Shown: piece by piece, positions 34,861-45,074 of the stretch
Numbering within the stretch: position 1 is the stretch's first letter
How the letters are laid out: the number at the start of each line of letters is the position of its first letter
From: Panicum virgatum
Lineage: Eukaryota > Streptophyta > Magnoliopsida > Poales > Poaceae
Assembly: GCF_016808335.1 (NCBI RefSeq)
Contig: NC_053138.1
Location: 14,067,900 to 14,131,899, forward strand
Length of the DNA stretch: 64,000 nt
Direction: 5' to 3'
Translations under genes and position numbers: made by a program
The notes under the pieces: model-generated
Told to the model about the DNA's origin: nothing
Seen by the model: the letters and a program-made list of their open reading frames with translations, nothing else
Database searches by the model: none

Positions 34861-36063
34861 ATGTTCGGTGATCTCCGGGGTCATCATCCTCTATGGAGCC
34901 GTGCGAAGACGGAGTCGTGCACGGCGGAACTATTGACGAAGATGGCGAAGGAAGGGGGCAGCTGTGACTGGAGGGAACCTAGTATGGAGGAGAGACTAGG
35001 CGATCTAAATTTGCAAGGAGAAGAGGAGGAAGATTTGGATCTCTCGGGGGAATTTGAGGAGCTCGTGAAGGAGGTGAGATGGCTGGCTATTTTTAGGGTT
35101 CATACGTCCAAGCCTTTTAGCCATGCAGCGCTGTTCAGCGCCTTGAGGATTGCCTGCGCGGCGGCGAAGGAGGTGACGTTCAAAGCGGTGGAGGGTAATA
35201 TGTTTCTTGTGCAGATGAAATGTTTAGGTGACTGGAACAGACTGATGGATGGAGGGCCCTGGCACTTTAGGGGATCGGCGGTGGTGTTTGAAGAATATGA
35301 TGGATTCTCCAATGTCCACACATACAAACTCGATAAAATCCCAGTTTGTGCAAGGATCCAAGGAGTGCTGGATGGTCGGATGAAGAAGAAAGAACTTGCG
35401 GAGAAGGTGGCGAGCAAAGTGGGAGTTCCGATCACTGTGATTGTTAATGAGGGGCAATTAAATTCTACAACGTACCTTCGGGCGAGAGTTTGGATTCACC
35501 TAAACAAACCCTTGATTCGAGTGGTGCCCATTACTCTCAAAGAAAGGAGGACATTTTTGGTCCAATATGAGAAAATTTCGATGTTTTGTTTCCATTGTGG
35601 ACTCATGGGTCACGAAGTTACTGAATGTGGAGATGGAATTCATGAAATAAATAAATATCAGTGGGGAGGCTGGCTCCGAGTACCCTTTCTGCCTATTTTG
35701 GGCGGAAGAGAAGACACCAGACGTGGAAGAGGTAGGGGAGGGGGCAGAAGAGGTGGTAGAGGGAGAGGTCAGATTGCAAACTCTGAAGATGATTATGAGG
35801 AGATGGATACATCGAATGGGGAGGAAGAGCAGGATGGTGGTCTGTCTTCTAGGAAGAGGGAGGTCACAGATGGTGATGGCAAAGGACTAGTAGCACAACA
35901 TGTTAAGCTTTTGGAAAACACAATTCCCAATGCAATAACAACCAGTCCACAGAAAGAATATGAGAAGAAGAGAATAAAGATAAGTAAGGCAATTGGTGAA
36001 GTTACAAACAACCCTTTATTTGGGTCGGCGCCCTCTGACGAGGAGGGTGACCGAGCGCAATGA
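34861..36063 (+). CDS. LINE ORF1 protein (DUF4283-like, CCHC zinc knuckle)
   Basis: 400 residues, open throughout. The first 230 residues match the layout of the DUF4283 domain common in plant L1 ORF1 proteins (for example GGPWHFRGSAVVFEEYDGFS near 133-152). A CX2CX4HX4C knuckle is formed by C243, C246, H251 and C256. An Arg/Gly-rich tract (about 281-305) and an acidic/Ser-rich C-terminus follow. The role is to bind the element's RNA. The stop codon overlaps the ORF2 start as ATGA (36060-36063), suggesting coupled re-initiation. The starting ATG is the first in the frame; an internal start at Met27 is possible. Confidence 0.85.
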   Translation: MFGDLRGHHPLWSRAKTESCTAELLTKMAKEGGSCDWREPSMEERLGDLNLQGEEEEDLDLSGEFEELVKEVRWLAIFRVHTSKPFSHAALFSALRIACAAAKEVTFKAVEGNMFLVQMKCLGDWNRLMDGGPWHFRGSAVVFEEYDGFSNVHTYKLDKIPVCARIQGVLDGRMKKKELAEKVASKVGVPITVIVNEGQLNSTTYLRARVWIHLNKPLIRVVPITLKERRTFLVQYEKISMFCFHCGLMGHEVTECGDGIHEINKYQWGGWLRVPFLPILGGREDTRRGRGRGGGRRGGRGRGQIANSEDDYEEMDTSNGEEEQDGGLSSRKREVTDGDGKGLVAQHVKLLENTIPNAITTSPQKEYEKKRIKISKAIGEVTNNPLFGSAPSDEEGDRAQ

Positions 36064-38214
36064 AAATATTAGTCTGGAACTGCTAGGGCCTTGCAAGCGC
36101 CCAGGCAGTTCGTGCGCTTTTGGAGATCCAGAGGCAAGAGAAACCAGATGTGTTTTTCCTCTCTGAAACACATTTGGGTAGAGTGAAGACAGATAATCTA
36201 ATGCGCAAGTTGGGATGTGACCACTATTTAATAAATGAGAGTGATGGGCGTAGTAGCGGGTTACTGATGTTGTGGATGAGAGAACTTGTGATCCAGTGCC
36301 AAAGTGTGTCAAAATATTACATTGATGTGGTGGTCAGAGGGGTGGAAGATTGGAGGCTTACGGGTCTCTATGGAGATCCAAGATGGGAGCACAAGGATCA
36401 GACATGGGAGGTGCTGCGGACATTACACAATGGGGCCTTGCCATGGCTGGTTTTGGGTGACTTTAATGAAATCCTATATCACCATGAGAAAGAAGGTGGG
36501 CAGGCAAGACCACTGGGCCACTTACAAGCTTTCCATGATGCTTTGATGGATTGCAGCCTAGAAGATGTGGGCTATGAAGGAGATCCTTTTACTTGGCGGA
36601 GAGGGAAAATAAGAGAGAGGTTGGACCGTGGAGTGGCTAATGCTCAGTGGAACTTAATGTTTCCAAATGCAAGATTAGTTAATGGTGAGATGGTAAAATC
36701 TGATCACCGCCGACTAATTCTAGATATAGATAGCTTGAGAGGAGATTCTATGCATAATAGGGAAAGGGTTCGAAGATTTGAGGCTAGGTGGTTGAGAGAG
36801 GAGACGGTGACTGATATTGTTCAGACAGCATGGGCGAGAGCAGCAGTACAAGGCCAAGCACCAGACCTAATGGCAAAAGTGAATGCTGTGCACTCTGATC
36901 TACATGTCTGGGATCAAGATGTGCTGAAAAAACCATTTCTTAGGATGAAAAAGTTACGAAGAGAGTTGGAAAGACTGAGGCGGGGACCAATGTCCGATGA
37001 ATCATTGGCAACCCAAAAGGAAATCTTGCTCCAATTGGAGCTACTTCTTGAACAGGAAGAAATTGTGTGGGTTCAAAGAGCAAGGGCTAATTGGCTCAAG
37101 CATGGAGACAGGAACACCAATTTTTTCCATCATTATGCTTCAAGTCGAAGGAAGAAAAATTTAGTCAGGGGACTAGTTGATGACCAAGGAGTGAAACATG
37201 AAGATAATGACAAGATGAAGGAAATGGTGAAAGAGTACTTTATCAACCTCTTCACATCAGAAGTAAATCAAATTGATCAAAGTGTGTTCTCCGATGTGCA
37301 GCGTAAGGTAACAACTGATATGAATTAGATTCTGATGGCCCCCCTTTGATAGGGAAGAGGTCAGGAAAGCTCTATTTAGCATTGGAGACTTCAAAGCCCC
37401 AGGACCGGATGGCTTGCTTGCTATCTTCTTTAAACGGTTCTGGGGTATGCTTGGGAATGATCTGGTGGATGAAGTTTTACAGGCGATTAACACTGCCACT
37501 ATTCCGGCTAGGTAGAATGAGACGACGATTGTCTTGATACCAAAGGTGAATAATCCAGAAAATGTGGCTCAGTTCAGGCCGATATCCCTATGTAACGTGG
37601 TGTATAAGGTAATATCTAAAGTCCTATCAAATAGACTCAAAGTCATTCTACCAGATATCATCAGTCACCATCAGAGTGCTTTTATTCCTGGGAGACTAAT
37701 TACAGATAACATTTTATTGGCTTATGAATGCATCCATACTATGAAAAAGAAGAAGGGAAAGAGGGGGTTATGCGCTGTAAAACTTGATATGCATAAAACT
37801 TATGATAGAGTTGAATGGGCTTTCTTGGAGAAAATTATGAACAAATTGGGTTTTGATTAGCCCTGGATTAAATTAATTATGGCGTGTGTTTCTTCAGTTA
37901 GATACAAAGTTCGCTTCAACTCTTGTGAAACAGAATTGTTCACACCAACAAGAGGGTTAAGACAAGGTGACCCTTTGTCACCATACCTTTTCCTTTTAGC
38001 TACTGAAGGGCTTTCGTGTATGTTAAGAGGAGCTGAGGAAAGAGGGGAGCTAGAAGGTGTCAAAGTGTGCAGGGAAGCGCCGATTATTTCTCATCTACTT
38101 TTTGCAGACGATTCTCTCATACTTATGCATGTAGACAAGAAGAATGCAGATTGTCTCTTGGGTATTCTGAATAAGTTTTGTGCATGCTCGGGCCAGAAGA
38201 TCAGTGAGGCAAAA
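36060..38214 (+). pseudogene. LINE ORF2, 5' part: endonuclease and first half of reverse transcriptase
   Basis: An endonuclease/exonuclease/phosphatase domain (with FLSETHLG near 36151 and SDHRRLILD near 36700) is followed by a reverse transcriptase with the conserved FRPISL segment (37573) and the catalytic FADD motif (about 38102). In-frame stops occur at 36084-36086, 37326-37328, 37513-37515 and 37858-37860, and at least one frameshift lies near 37330-37350. The frame ends at the copia insertion. Confidence 0.85.
38210..38214. repeat. Left target-site duplication CAAAA of the copia element
   Basis: Matches caaaa at 42811-42815 exactly. Removing the element plus one copy restores continuous LINE sequence. 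Confidence 0.9.
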
Positions 38215-38322
38215 TGTTGGACTGTATGTGTGTGTGTGGAGGCCCAATGGCCCATGTATTATGTATATATATTTGTAGCCTATCAAGGAAATAGAGTTCT
38301 AGAGTTTTCCAAACCAACAACA
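38215..38322 (+). repeat. 5' LTR of the copia element (108 bp)
   Basis: Contains (GT)n, the motif ggcccaatggccca (about 38240-38253) and a TATA-rich string gtatatatat (about 38263-38272), leaving only about 50 bp for transcription start, R and U5. Confidence 0.95.
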
Positions 38323-41300
38323 TGGTGTCAGAGCTGGCGATTCTGGCGAAGGCGGCGAGCGGCGCCGAGAGGAGCGCGAGGACGCCTGGTGGAGGACGAG
38401 CGGGTGCTGGTGATCAGCTCGCGGCGCTCGCGCCGCCGCTCCGGGACGCAGAGGAGGAGCGCGCGGCGCTGGGGGCCCGCCTTGAGGCAGAGGTGGCGTG
38501 CGAGGCGCGGGAGCGGGCCGAGGACGTGGCGCAGCTCCAGGAGGCGGTGCTGAGCTTGGGCACGGCAAGGGCGGCGGCCTTGGCGGAGGAGGTGGCGCTG
38601 ACCCCGGCCACCCTGCGGAGGAGCCAGAGGACCACGGCTCGGAAGGCTGCGGCACCCGTGGAGGAGAAAGTAGAGGAAGGTCGACGGAATCGACGAGATC
38701 GGCATGATGCTCTGCCTCCTGACGCCGGGGAGGTCGGCGATGAAGCCGGCGGCGAAGATGGCGGAGCTGGCCGGCTGGAGGAGCAGTTGGAAGCTGCGGC
38801 TTGTGATGTCCAGTCTCAGAAGCCTGAGAAGGTGAAAGCTGCAGAGCACGATAAGCTGCTGAGAAAGTTCAAGCACAAGGATGTCCTACCAGAGAAATCA
38901 GTGCTGAAGCCAAATTACTATAGATACTTGCTCCGTGGACAGAATGGGAAGGCAAAAGGGATGGTGGAGAAGCACCAGGAGACACGGAGGGAATTGGAGC
39001 CTCTGCAATCCAGGAAGACGGATATGGAGGCAAAGGTCGGTACTCTAGAGGTGGCGCTCTTGGCGGCCATTGCTGGAAATAGCAGTGAATTGGTGTCGGC
39101 TGTGGATGAAATGAAGGTGGAGATGCCCGCTGCAAGAAAGGAGGGGGAAAATCAAACAATTGAACAAATTTTTGAGAAATTGGCTAGACTAGAGAAATTG
39201 GTCAGCCTGCTCATTATGCGGACAGAGGAGATGCCATCCTGCACCAAGCAAGGTATGGCGAGTTCAGAACAAATATCAAATGCAAAGGAATTGAAAGCGA
39301 CCAAGACAATCCTTGGCAACCTTGTCAACCTTGCTCATCCTGATAAAGGTACATCTCTTGCAAATTGGATACTAGATTCAGGTGCATCCAAGCATGTTAC
39401 GGGTACATTAAGTGAATTTGCATCATATAATCCATTTGCTCCTATGCAAAAGGAAACTATTCAAACCGCTGATGGAACTGCTCAACCTATTAAAGGTGTG
39501 GGCACAGTTCAATGCACTCCGTCAATTACATTATCGTCGGTTCTATATGTTCCCTCCTTTCCTGTTAATCTAGTATCCCTAAGTGCTTTGGTGGATCATA
39601 TGGATTGTCGTGTTACTCTCGATCGAGAGAATTGTTTAATTGAGGATAGAAAGACAGGGAGAATGCTCGGTAGTGGTGTAAGATGTAATGGTCTATGGTT
39701 CCTGGATAGGAGAGAAGATACCTCGTGCACTGCTTTGACAGCTGCTATGGGTGAAAATGAGGCTAAGGTGATACTAGAACATTGTCGACTAGGACATTTG
39801 TCATTTGATACCATGGCCAAAGTATCCCCAGAGATCATGAGCCAGGTGGATAAAAGAAAACTTGTTTGCGATGCATGTGAGTATGGAAAGCATACAAGAT
39901 CAGTATATGTAAGCAAAGGGCTTCGGAGCATATCTCCTTTTATGCTTATCCACTCTGATGTTTGGACATGCCCAGTCATCTCAATTAGTGGAATGAAGTA
40001 TTTCGTAACATTTATTGATTGCTATTCTCGTATGACTTGGATATATCTTATGAAGCAGAAGAATGAGGTTCTTAAATGTTTTCGTGATTTCTGCTCACTT
40101 ATTGGGAATCAATTTGATGCTCGGGTTAAGGTATTAAGGACAGACAATGGAACAGAGTATGTGAACAATGAGTTTGAAAGTTTTCTATCAGCTCAGGGAA
40201 TATTGCATCAAACTACATGTCCTGATACACCTCCGCAAAATGGAGTAGCTGAAAGGAAAAATCGCCATATCTTGGAGGTTGCGCGCTCACTCATGTATAC
40301 TATGAATGTGCCAAAGTTTTTATGGAGTGAAGCAGTGATGACAGCAATTTATTTGATCAATCGTACACCTTCGAGATTGCTTGGGTGGAAAACTCCTTAT
40401 GAGATGTTAAGAGGAGTGAATGAGTTCATTATTCCACCTAAGGTATTTGGGTGCACTTGCTTTGTCCGGGACCATAGACCTTCGGTGGGTAAGTTGGATC
40501 CTCGAGCAGTGAAATGCATATTTGTGGGTTATTCATCAAGTCAAAAGGGGTATAAGTGTTGGTGTCCCACTGAACGTCGTCTATTTATAAGTATGGACGT
40601 GACATTTAGGGAATCGGAACCTTATTATGGTGAGAAGACTGATTTAAGCTCCTTGTTTGAACTTGATGATCTGAGCATAAATCAGGATGGTCGAGAGGGG
40701 GAGAACCATGATGTCATAAGTAGTCCAATTGAGCAAAATCAAAGGAGAATGGAAGCAGTGATTGCTGGCTCTACTCCTCAACCAAGAATGGAGACAATGA
40801 CGAGTGACTTGGATCCAACTCCTTGTCAAGAGGACAGTTCTGTAGGTGAGGATCCCCGATATAAGGGCCCATTGAGAGTGTATAAGAGGAGGATGCGTAC
40901 ATCTCGAGAAGAAGTTCCAGGAATAACTCCTGAATCAGCAACCCCTCAAGAGATTGTTGATGTGTCATCAACCTCTTCGACTGAGATTGAAGAATCTGAT
41001 TTGGATGATTTGCCCATTGCATTACAGAAAGAACCACGAGCTAAGGCTGGTATGCCTCCACCGAGGTATGGATTTGAGCATGACATCAGTAACTATGTCT
41101 CTTATGCATCATTGTCCCCTGCATATAGAGCATTTGTTGCGTCATTACAGTCTGTAATAATCCCTAAGGACTGGAAAGAAGCAAAGCATGATCCTAAATG
41201 GCGAGAAGCTATGTTGGAGGAGCTGAGAGCTCTTGAAAAGAATAAAACATGGGAGTTTGTAAAACTGCCCGAGGGGAAGAAAGCTGTTAGCTGCAAGTGG

Positions 41301-42695
41301 GTTTTCACTGTGAAGCAAAACCCAGAAGGAAAGGTGGAGAGATATAAAGCAAGATTAGTTGCAAAAGGATATAGTCAGACATATGGAATTGACTATGATG
41401 AGACATTTGCACCGGTTGCAAAGATGAGCACTGTTAGAACATTGATCTCTTGTGCTGCAAACTTTGATTGGCCATTGCACCAACTGGATGTTAAGAATGC
41501 CTTCTTGCATGGTGATCTTCAGGAGGAGGTGTATATGGAGATTCCTCCTGGTTTTTCAAAACCTGAGGCAGTCGGGAAGGTTTGTAGACTGAAGAAATCT
41601 TTGTATGGCCTCAAGCAGTCTCCACGAGCATGGTTCGATAGGTTCAGACGTGCTTTGTGTGGAATGGGATACAAACAATGTAATGGGGATCACACCGTAT
41701 TCTATCAACATTTTGGGCGGCGCATTGTAGTTCTGGCTGTATATGTGGATGATATCATCATCACAGGTGATGATGAAAAAGAAATTAATCACCTAAAGAA
41801 AAATTTGAGTAAGGAATTTGAGGTGAAGGATCTTGGTCAACTCAGGTACTTTCTTGGCATTGAGATTGCTCGTTCTCCGAAAGGTATAGTCCTCTCACAG
41901 AGAAAGTATGTATTAGATTTACTTAGTGAGACTGGCATGCTTGGTTGTCGGCCTTTATCAACACCTATCGATCCAAACCACAAGTTATGTGCTGAATCTG
42001 GTGATCCGGTGAATAAAGAGACCTACCAAAGGCTTGTGGGAAGACTCATCTACTTATGTCATACAATACCTGATATTTCTTATGCTGTGAGTGTTGTAAG
42101 TCGTTATATGCATGATCCAAGAAGTGGACATTTGGATGTGGTTTATCGGATACTACGATATTTGAAGAGTAGCCCTGGAAAGGGACTTATGTTCAAGAGC
42201 CATGGTCATCTAAATATAGAAGGTTATTGTGATGCTGATTGGGCAAGCTGTCTTGATGATAGGAGATCGACTTCTGGCTATTGCGTCTTTGTTGGTGGAA
42301 ACTTGGTGTCATGGAGGAGCAAAAAACAATCAGTTGTGTCTCGTTCAATAGCTGAAGCTGAGTATAGAGCTATGTCTCTTGTGGTAAGCGAGATGTTGTG
42401 GGTAAAGAATCTTTTATCAGAGTTGAATGTGTTGAGAAAAGGTCCATTGAGAGTTTGGTGTGATAACATATCATCAATCAATATTGCAAATAACCCAATT
42501 CAGCATGATAGAACGAAGCACGTGGAGATAGATCGTTTCTTCATCAAGGAAAAGTTGGATGATGGAACTATAGAATTAAGATATGTAAACTCTGGAGGTC
42601 AAATAGCGGATAGTCTGACTAAGGGCTTGGGAGGAAAAGATTGTAATGTTGCATGTGACAAGATGGGAATGATAGATATCTATCACCCATCTTGA
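38322..42695 (+). CDS. copia gag-pol polyprotein, intact (1457 codons)
   Basis: One open frame. Residues 1 to about 340 occupy the gag position but show no CCHC knuckle. The first ~160 are encoded by very G+C-rich DNA and are Ala/Glu/Arg-rich with coiled-coil character. Protease: WILDSGASKH with active Asp352. Integrase: an H/C pre-domain (about 485-525), then core D546, D608 and E644 (D,D-35-E). Reverse transcriptase: YVDD at 1141-1144. RNase H: DADWAS and EAEYRA segments near 1300-1355. The stop lies seven bases before the 3' LTR. The first ATG straddles the LTR end and the primer-binding site; the next in-frame ATG is more than 200 codons later. Product is presumably cut by its own protease. 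The odd N-terminus could be a very diverged gag or acquired host sequence. Confidence 0.93.
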   Translation: MVSELAILAKAASGAERSARTPGGGRAGAGDQLAALAPPLRDAEEERAALGARLEAEVACEARERAEDVAQLQEAVLSLGTARAAALAEEVALTPATLRRSQRTTARKAAAPVEEKVEEGRRNRRDRHDALPPDAGEVGDEAGGEDGGAGRLEEQLEAAACDVQSQKPEKVKAAEHDKLLRKFKHKDVLPEKSVLKPNYYRYLLRGQNGKAKGMVEKHQETRRELEPLQSRKTDMEAKVGTLEVALLAAIAGNSSELVSAVDEMKVEMPAARKEGENQTIEQIFEKLARLEKLVSLLIMRTEEMPSCTKQGMASSEQISNAKELKATKTILGNLVNLAHPDKGTSLANWILDSGASKHVTGTLSEFASYNPFAPMQKETIQTADGTAQPIKGVGTVQCTPSITLSSVLYVPSFPVNLVSLSALVDHMDCRVTLDRENCLIEDRKTGRMLGSGVRCNGLWFLDRREDTSCTALTAAMGENEAKVILEHCRLGHLSFDTMAKVSPEIMSQVDKRKLVCDACEYGKHTRSVYVSKGLRSISPFMLIHSDVWTCPVISISGMKYFVTFIDCYSRMTWIYLMKQKNEVLKCFRDFCSLIGNQFDARVKVLRTDNGTEYVNNEFESFLSAQGILHQTTCPDTPPQNGVAERKNRHILEVARSLMYTMNVPKFLWSEAVMTAIYLINRTPSRLLGWKTPYEMLRGVNEFIIPPKVFGCTCFVRDHRPSVGKLDPRAVKCIFVGYSSSQKGYKCWCPTERRLFISMDVTFRESEPYYGEKTDLSSLFELDDLSINQDGREGENHDVISSPIEQNQRRMEAVIAGSTPQPRMETMTSDLDPTPCQEDSSVGEDPRYKGPLRVYKRRMRTSREEVPGITPESATPQEIVDVSSTSSTEIEESDLDDLPIALQKEPRAKAGMPPPRYGFEHDISNYVSYASLSPAYRAFVASLQSVIIPKDWKEAKHDPKWREAMLEELRALEKNKTWEFVKLPEGKKAVSCKWVFTVKQNPEGKVERYKARLVAKGYSQTYGIDYDETFAPVAKMSTVRTLISCAANFDWPLHQLDVKNAFLHGDLQEEVYMEIPPGFSKPEAVGKVCRLKKSLYGLKQSPRAWFDRFRRALCGMGYKQCNGDHTVFYQHFGRRIVVLAVYVDDIIITGDDEKEINHLKKNLSKEFEVKDLGQLRYFLGIEIARSPKGIVLSQRKYVLDLLSETGMLGCRPLSTPIDPNHKLCAESGDPVNKETYQRLVGRLIYLCHTIPDISYAVSVVSRYMHDPRSGHLDVVYRILRYLKSSPGKGLMFKSHGHLNIEGYCDADWASCLDDRRSTSGYCVFVGGNLVSWRSKKQSVVSRSIAEAEYRAMSLVVSEMLWVKNLLSELNVLRKGPLRVWCDNISSINIANNPIQHDRTKHVEIDRFFIKEKLDDGTIELRYVNSGGQIADSLTKGLGGKDCNVACDKMGMIDIYHPS
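38323..38334 (+). promoter_or_regulatory. Primer-binding site (initiator tRNA-Met)
   Basis: tggtgtcagagc directly after the 5' LTR; differs by one base from the common plant copia site tggtatcagagc. Confidence 0.9.
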
Positions 42696-42702
42696 GGGGG
42701 AG
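42691..42702 (+). promoter_or_regulatory. Polypurine tract of the copia element
   Basis: ttgagggggag immediately before the 3' LTR; overlaps the gag-pol stop codon (42693-42695). Confidence 0.85.
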
Positions 42703-42810
42703 TGTTGGACTGTATGTGTGTGTGTGGAGGCCCAATGGCCCATGTATTATGTATATATATTTGTAGCCTATCAAGGAAATAGAGTTCTAGAGTTTTCCAA
42801 ACCAACAACA
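42703..42810 (+). repeat. 3' LTR of the copia element (108 bp)
   Basis: Identical base for base to the 5' LTR on my reading. The CAAAA duplication follows at 42811-42815. Confidence 0.95.
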
Positions 42811-44720
42811 CAAAATCAAGCATATTTTTCTCTAGCATTATAGATACGGAGGTGAAAGCGGAGGTTTGTGAAACTTTGAACATAATGACCGAGTCTTTAA
42901 GTGACAAGTATTTGGGCTTACCAGCTTTGGTGGGAGCAGATCGGAGTGATTGTTTTCGCCACTTAATAGACAGGGTCTCTAAGAGAATAAATGGTTGGAA
43001 GGAGAAAACTCTAAGCATGGGTGGTAAAGAGATTCTTATAAAATCCATTGCTCAAGCTGTACCGGTATTCACGATGATGGTGTTTAAAATTCCTAAAAAC
43101 ATTTGTAAAGGAATAACAAGTGCTATATCGCAATTCTGGTGGGGTGATGACAGTGATCATAAGAGAATTCATTGGCTGGAGTGGTGGAAATTATGTATGC
43201 CAAAAGGAAAAAGGAGGGATGGGTTTCAGAGATCTGCAATCTTTCAACTTGGCTATGTTAGCAAAGCAAGTGTGGGGACTGCTTAGTGAACCTGATTCCT
43301 TGTGTGCGAGAGTATTAAGAGCCCGTTATTACCCTGATGGCAAACTGTTGAAGGCTAGAATGAGAAGTGGATGCTCATATACATGGCAAAGTATTTTAGC
43401 AGGCCTTGATTGTTTTAAACAAGGTATATTTGGAGGGTTGGAGATGGTTCTCATATTAATATTTGGGAGGATAATTGGATCCCTGGGAGCCATAATCTGA
43501 AGATTGCAATGCCCAGAGGTAACAACATCATTACTACAGTTGATGAGCTTATCAATCCTATTGATTCAACTTGGGATGTAAGGCTCGTGAGGTCTATTTT
43601 TTGGGATGTGGATGTAAACCGGATTCTTCAAATACCAATCACTTCTGGGAGAGATGATGTTGCGTGGCACTATAATAGGAATGTTATTTTTTCGGTCAAT
43701 TCCGCATACCATGGTGAATGGAAGAGAATATTTGGGCAGCATATGAATGATCAGAGGGGTGGAGTGAGCAATACAACTGTCTGGAAGCAGCTCTGGAAAT
43801 TGGATGTGCCGGCAAAAATAAAAATTTTGGGTGGAGAGCTCTCCACGGCTTGATTCCATGCCAAGCCATTCTGGCTAACATACACATATCTCACGTGTCA
43901 GGCTGTCCAGTTTGCCAGAATGGGGCAGAAGATATTAGACATATAATTTTCACATGTGACCGGGCAAAGGTTGTATGGAGATCGATAGGAGTTTGGGAGA
44001 AGATAGAACAATTATTGTCAACTAACCAATCAGGCTCCGTCATCCTAGAAGAATGTATTAGAAGAGGATAATATTTGCAAACGCTGGGAGTAGGACTTGC
44101 AGAGCTCATTCTAACAGGTGGGTGGTATCTATGGTGGGAGAGAAGGCAGTTTACGCATGGGGAAAGTGTCCAACGACCAGCAAAATCTGGCCTGTCTATT
44201 GCTACCCTCACGAAGAATTATAAGATGACTGGCAAAAAAAGGTATCAAGATCAGCCAAGGATGGAGGAAGCCACCAGAGGATACAATCATGCTAAACATT
44301 GATGCTTCTTTTGATGAGGACATGGGATGCGGGAGCATGGGAGCTGTTATCCGGGACAGTTCAGGAACAATGGTGATAGCTTCAAATAATTTTATCTCCC
44401 ATGTAGTTGATGCGCCAATGGCTGAAGCATATGCTCTCAAAGAAGGTTTGATGTTAGCACAACATGCAGGTTGCAACCGGATTATAATTCAATCTGATTG
44501 TATGGAGGTTGTTGAAATCATGGGAGATGGAGGATTTACAGCAAACTCAGCGGCATCTATATATGATGAGTGTATTACTATTTGGTTAGGATTTCAGAAG
44601 ATCTCCATCGAGCATTGCAGAAGAGAAACAAACCAGGTGGCCCATGAATTAGCAAAGAAAGCTATGATCTCAAAGATTTACTGTATTTGGGACGACGATC
44701 CCCCTAGCTTTTATTGTTGA
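42811..44720 (+). pseudogene. LINE ORF2, 3' part: end of RT, zf-RVT and RNase H
   Basis: Continues the reverse transcriptase region interrupted by copia. KYLGLPALVG (about 42909) is typical of the plant L1 connection region, followed by a zf-RVT region (about 43690-44060). Frame changes occur near 43200, 43430 and 43850. The last part (44289-44720) is an open frame of 143 codons with an RVT_3-type RNase H domain, including NIDASFDE and a MAEAYALKEGL helix. The frame shifts show this half is also defective. Confidence 0.85.
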
Positions 44721-44778
44721 TCTTTTATCAAATGATGTAACTTTTCTTGATCAATAAACTCTACCTCCTAGTTGTGTC

Positions 44779-44787
44779 AAAAAAAAA
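44779..44787 (+). terminator. LINE poly(A) tail
   Basis: Run of nine A after a short 3' UTR that contains AATAAA (44753-44758). It marks the 3' end of the LINE. Confidence 0.75.
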
Positions 44788-45074
44788 CTCCCATGCAGCA
44801 GGGGGGCTCGAGCCCCCTAGGCCCCCTAGCATTCAAGGGGTTGAGAGAGACTAGGGTCATGCACGTCATCATCGCACCCTCTCATTTTGTTAGTGTTAAA
44901 TTAAAACTATGAATGGATGAACAATGATTCTCTTCTTAATGATTGATGAACAACAATTACATATTTGTACCCAAGTAACAAATGCCGGTCCGGAAGGACA
45001 TGCCCCTTTCGAAGGGGCCATTTCCACGCAGACGCGTCCCATCATTAGCAACTAATGATGGGATTAACTGACTA
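44788..45074. other. Intergenic, nothing recognised
   Basis: Short C-rich palindromic stretch (gggggctcgagccccc, about 44803-44818), otherwise unremarkable. Confidence 0.4.

Larger units (their letters stand above)
38215..42810 (+). mobile_element. Complete Ty1/copia retrotransposon with 108-bp identical LTRs
   Basis: 4596 bp. LTRs 38215-38322 and 42703-42810 are identical, begin TGTTGG and end AACA. A primer-binding site complementary to initiator tRNA-Met follows the 5' LTR, and a purine tract precedes the 3' LTR. Domain order protease, integrase, reverse transcriptase, RNase H defines copia. A 5-bp duplication CAAAA flanks it. LTR identity means a recent insertion. LTRs this short are unusual for an autonomous element. 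The coding frame is intact, so it may be mobile. Confidence 0.95.
34861..44787 (+). mobile_element. L1-type non-LTR retrotransposon (LINE), split by a copia insertion
   Basis: ORF1 (34861-36063), ORF2 with endonuclease, reverse transcriptase, zf-RVT and RNase H parts (36060-44720), a short 3' UTR and an A9 tail (44779-44787). A complete copia element occupies 38215-42810. Removing it joins the LINE frame across a single CAAAA. ORF1 is open, but ORF2 has several nonsense codons and frameshifts, so the element is not autonomous. The 5' boundary given is the ORF1 start, not the true end. Confidence 0.9.
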
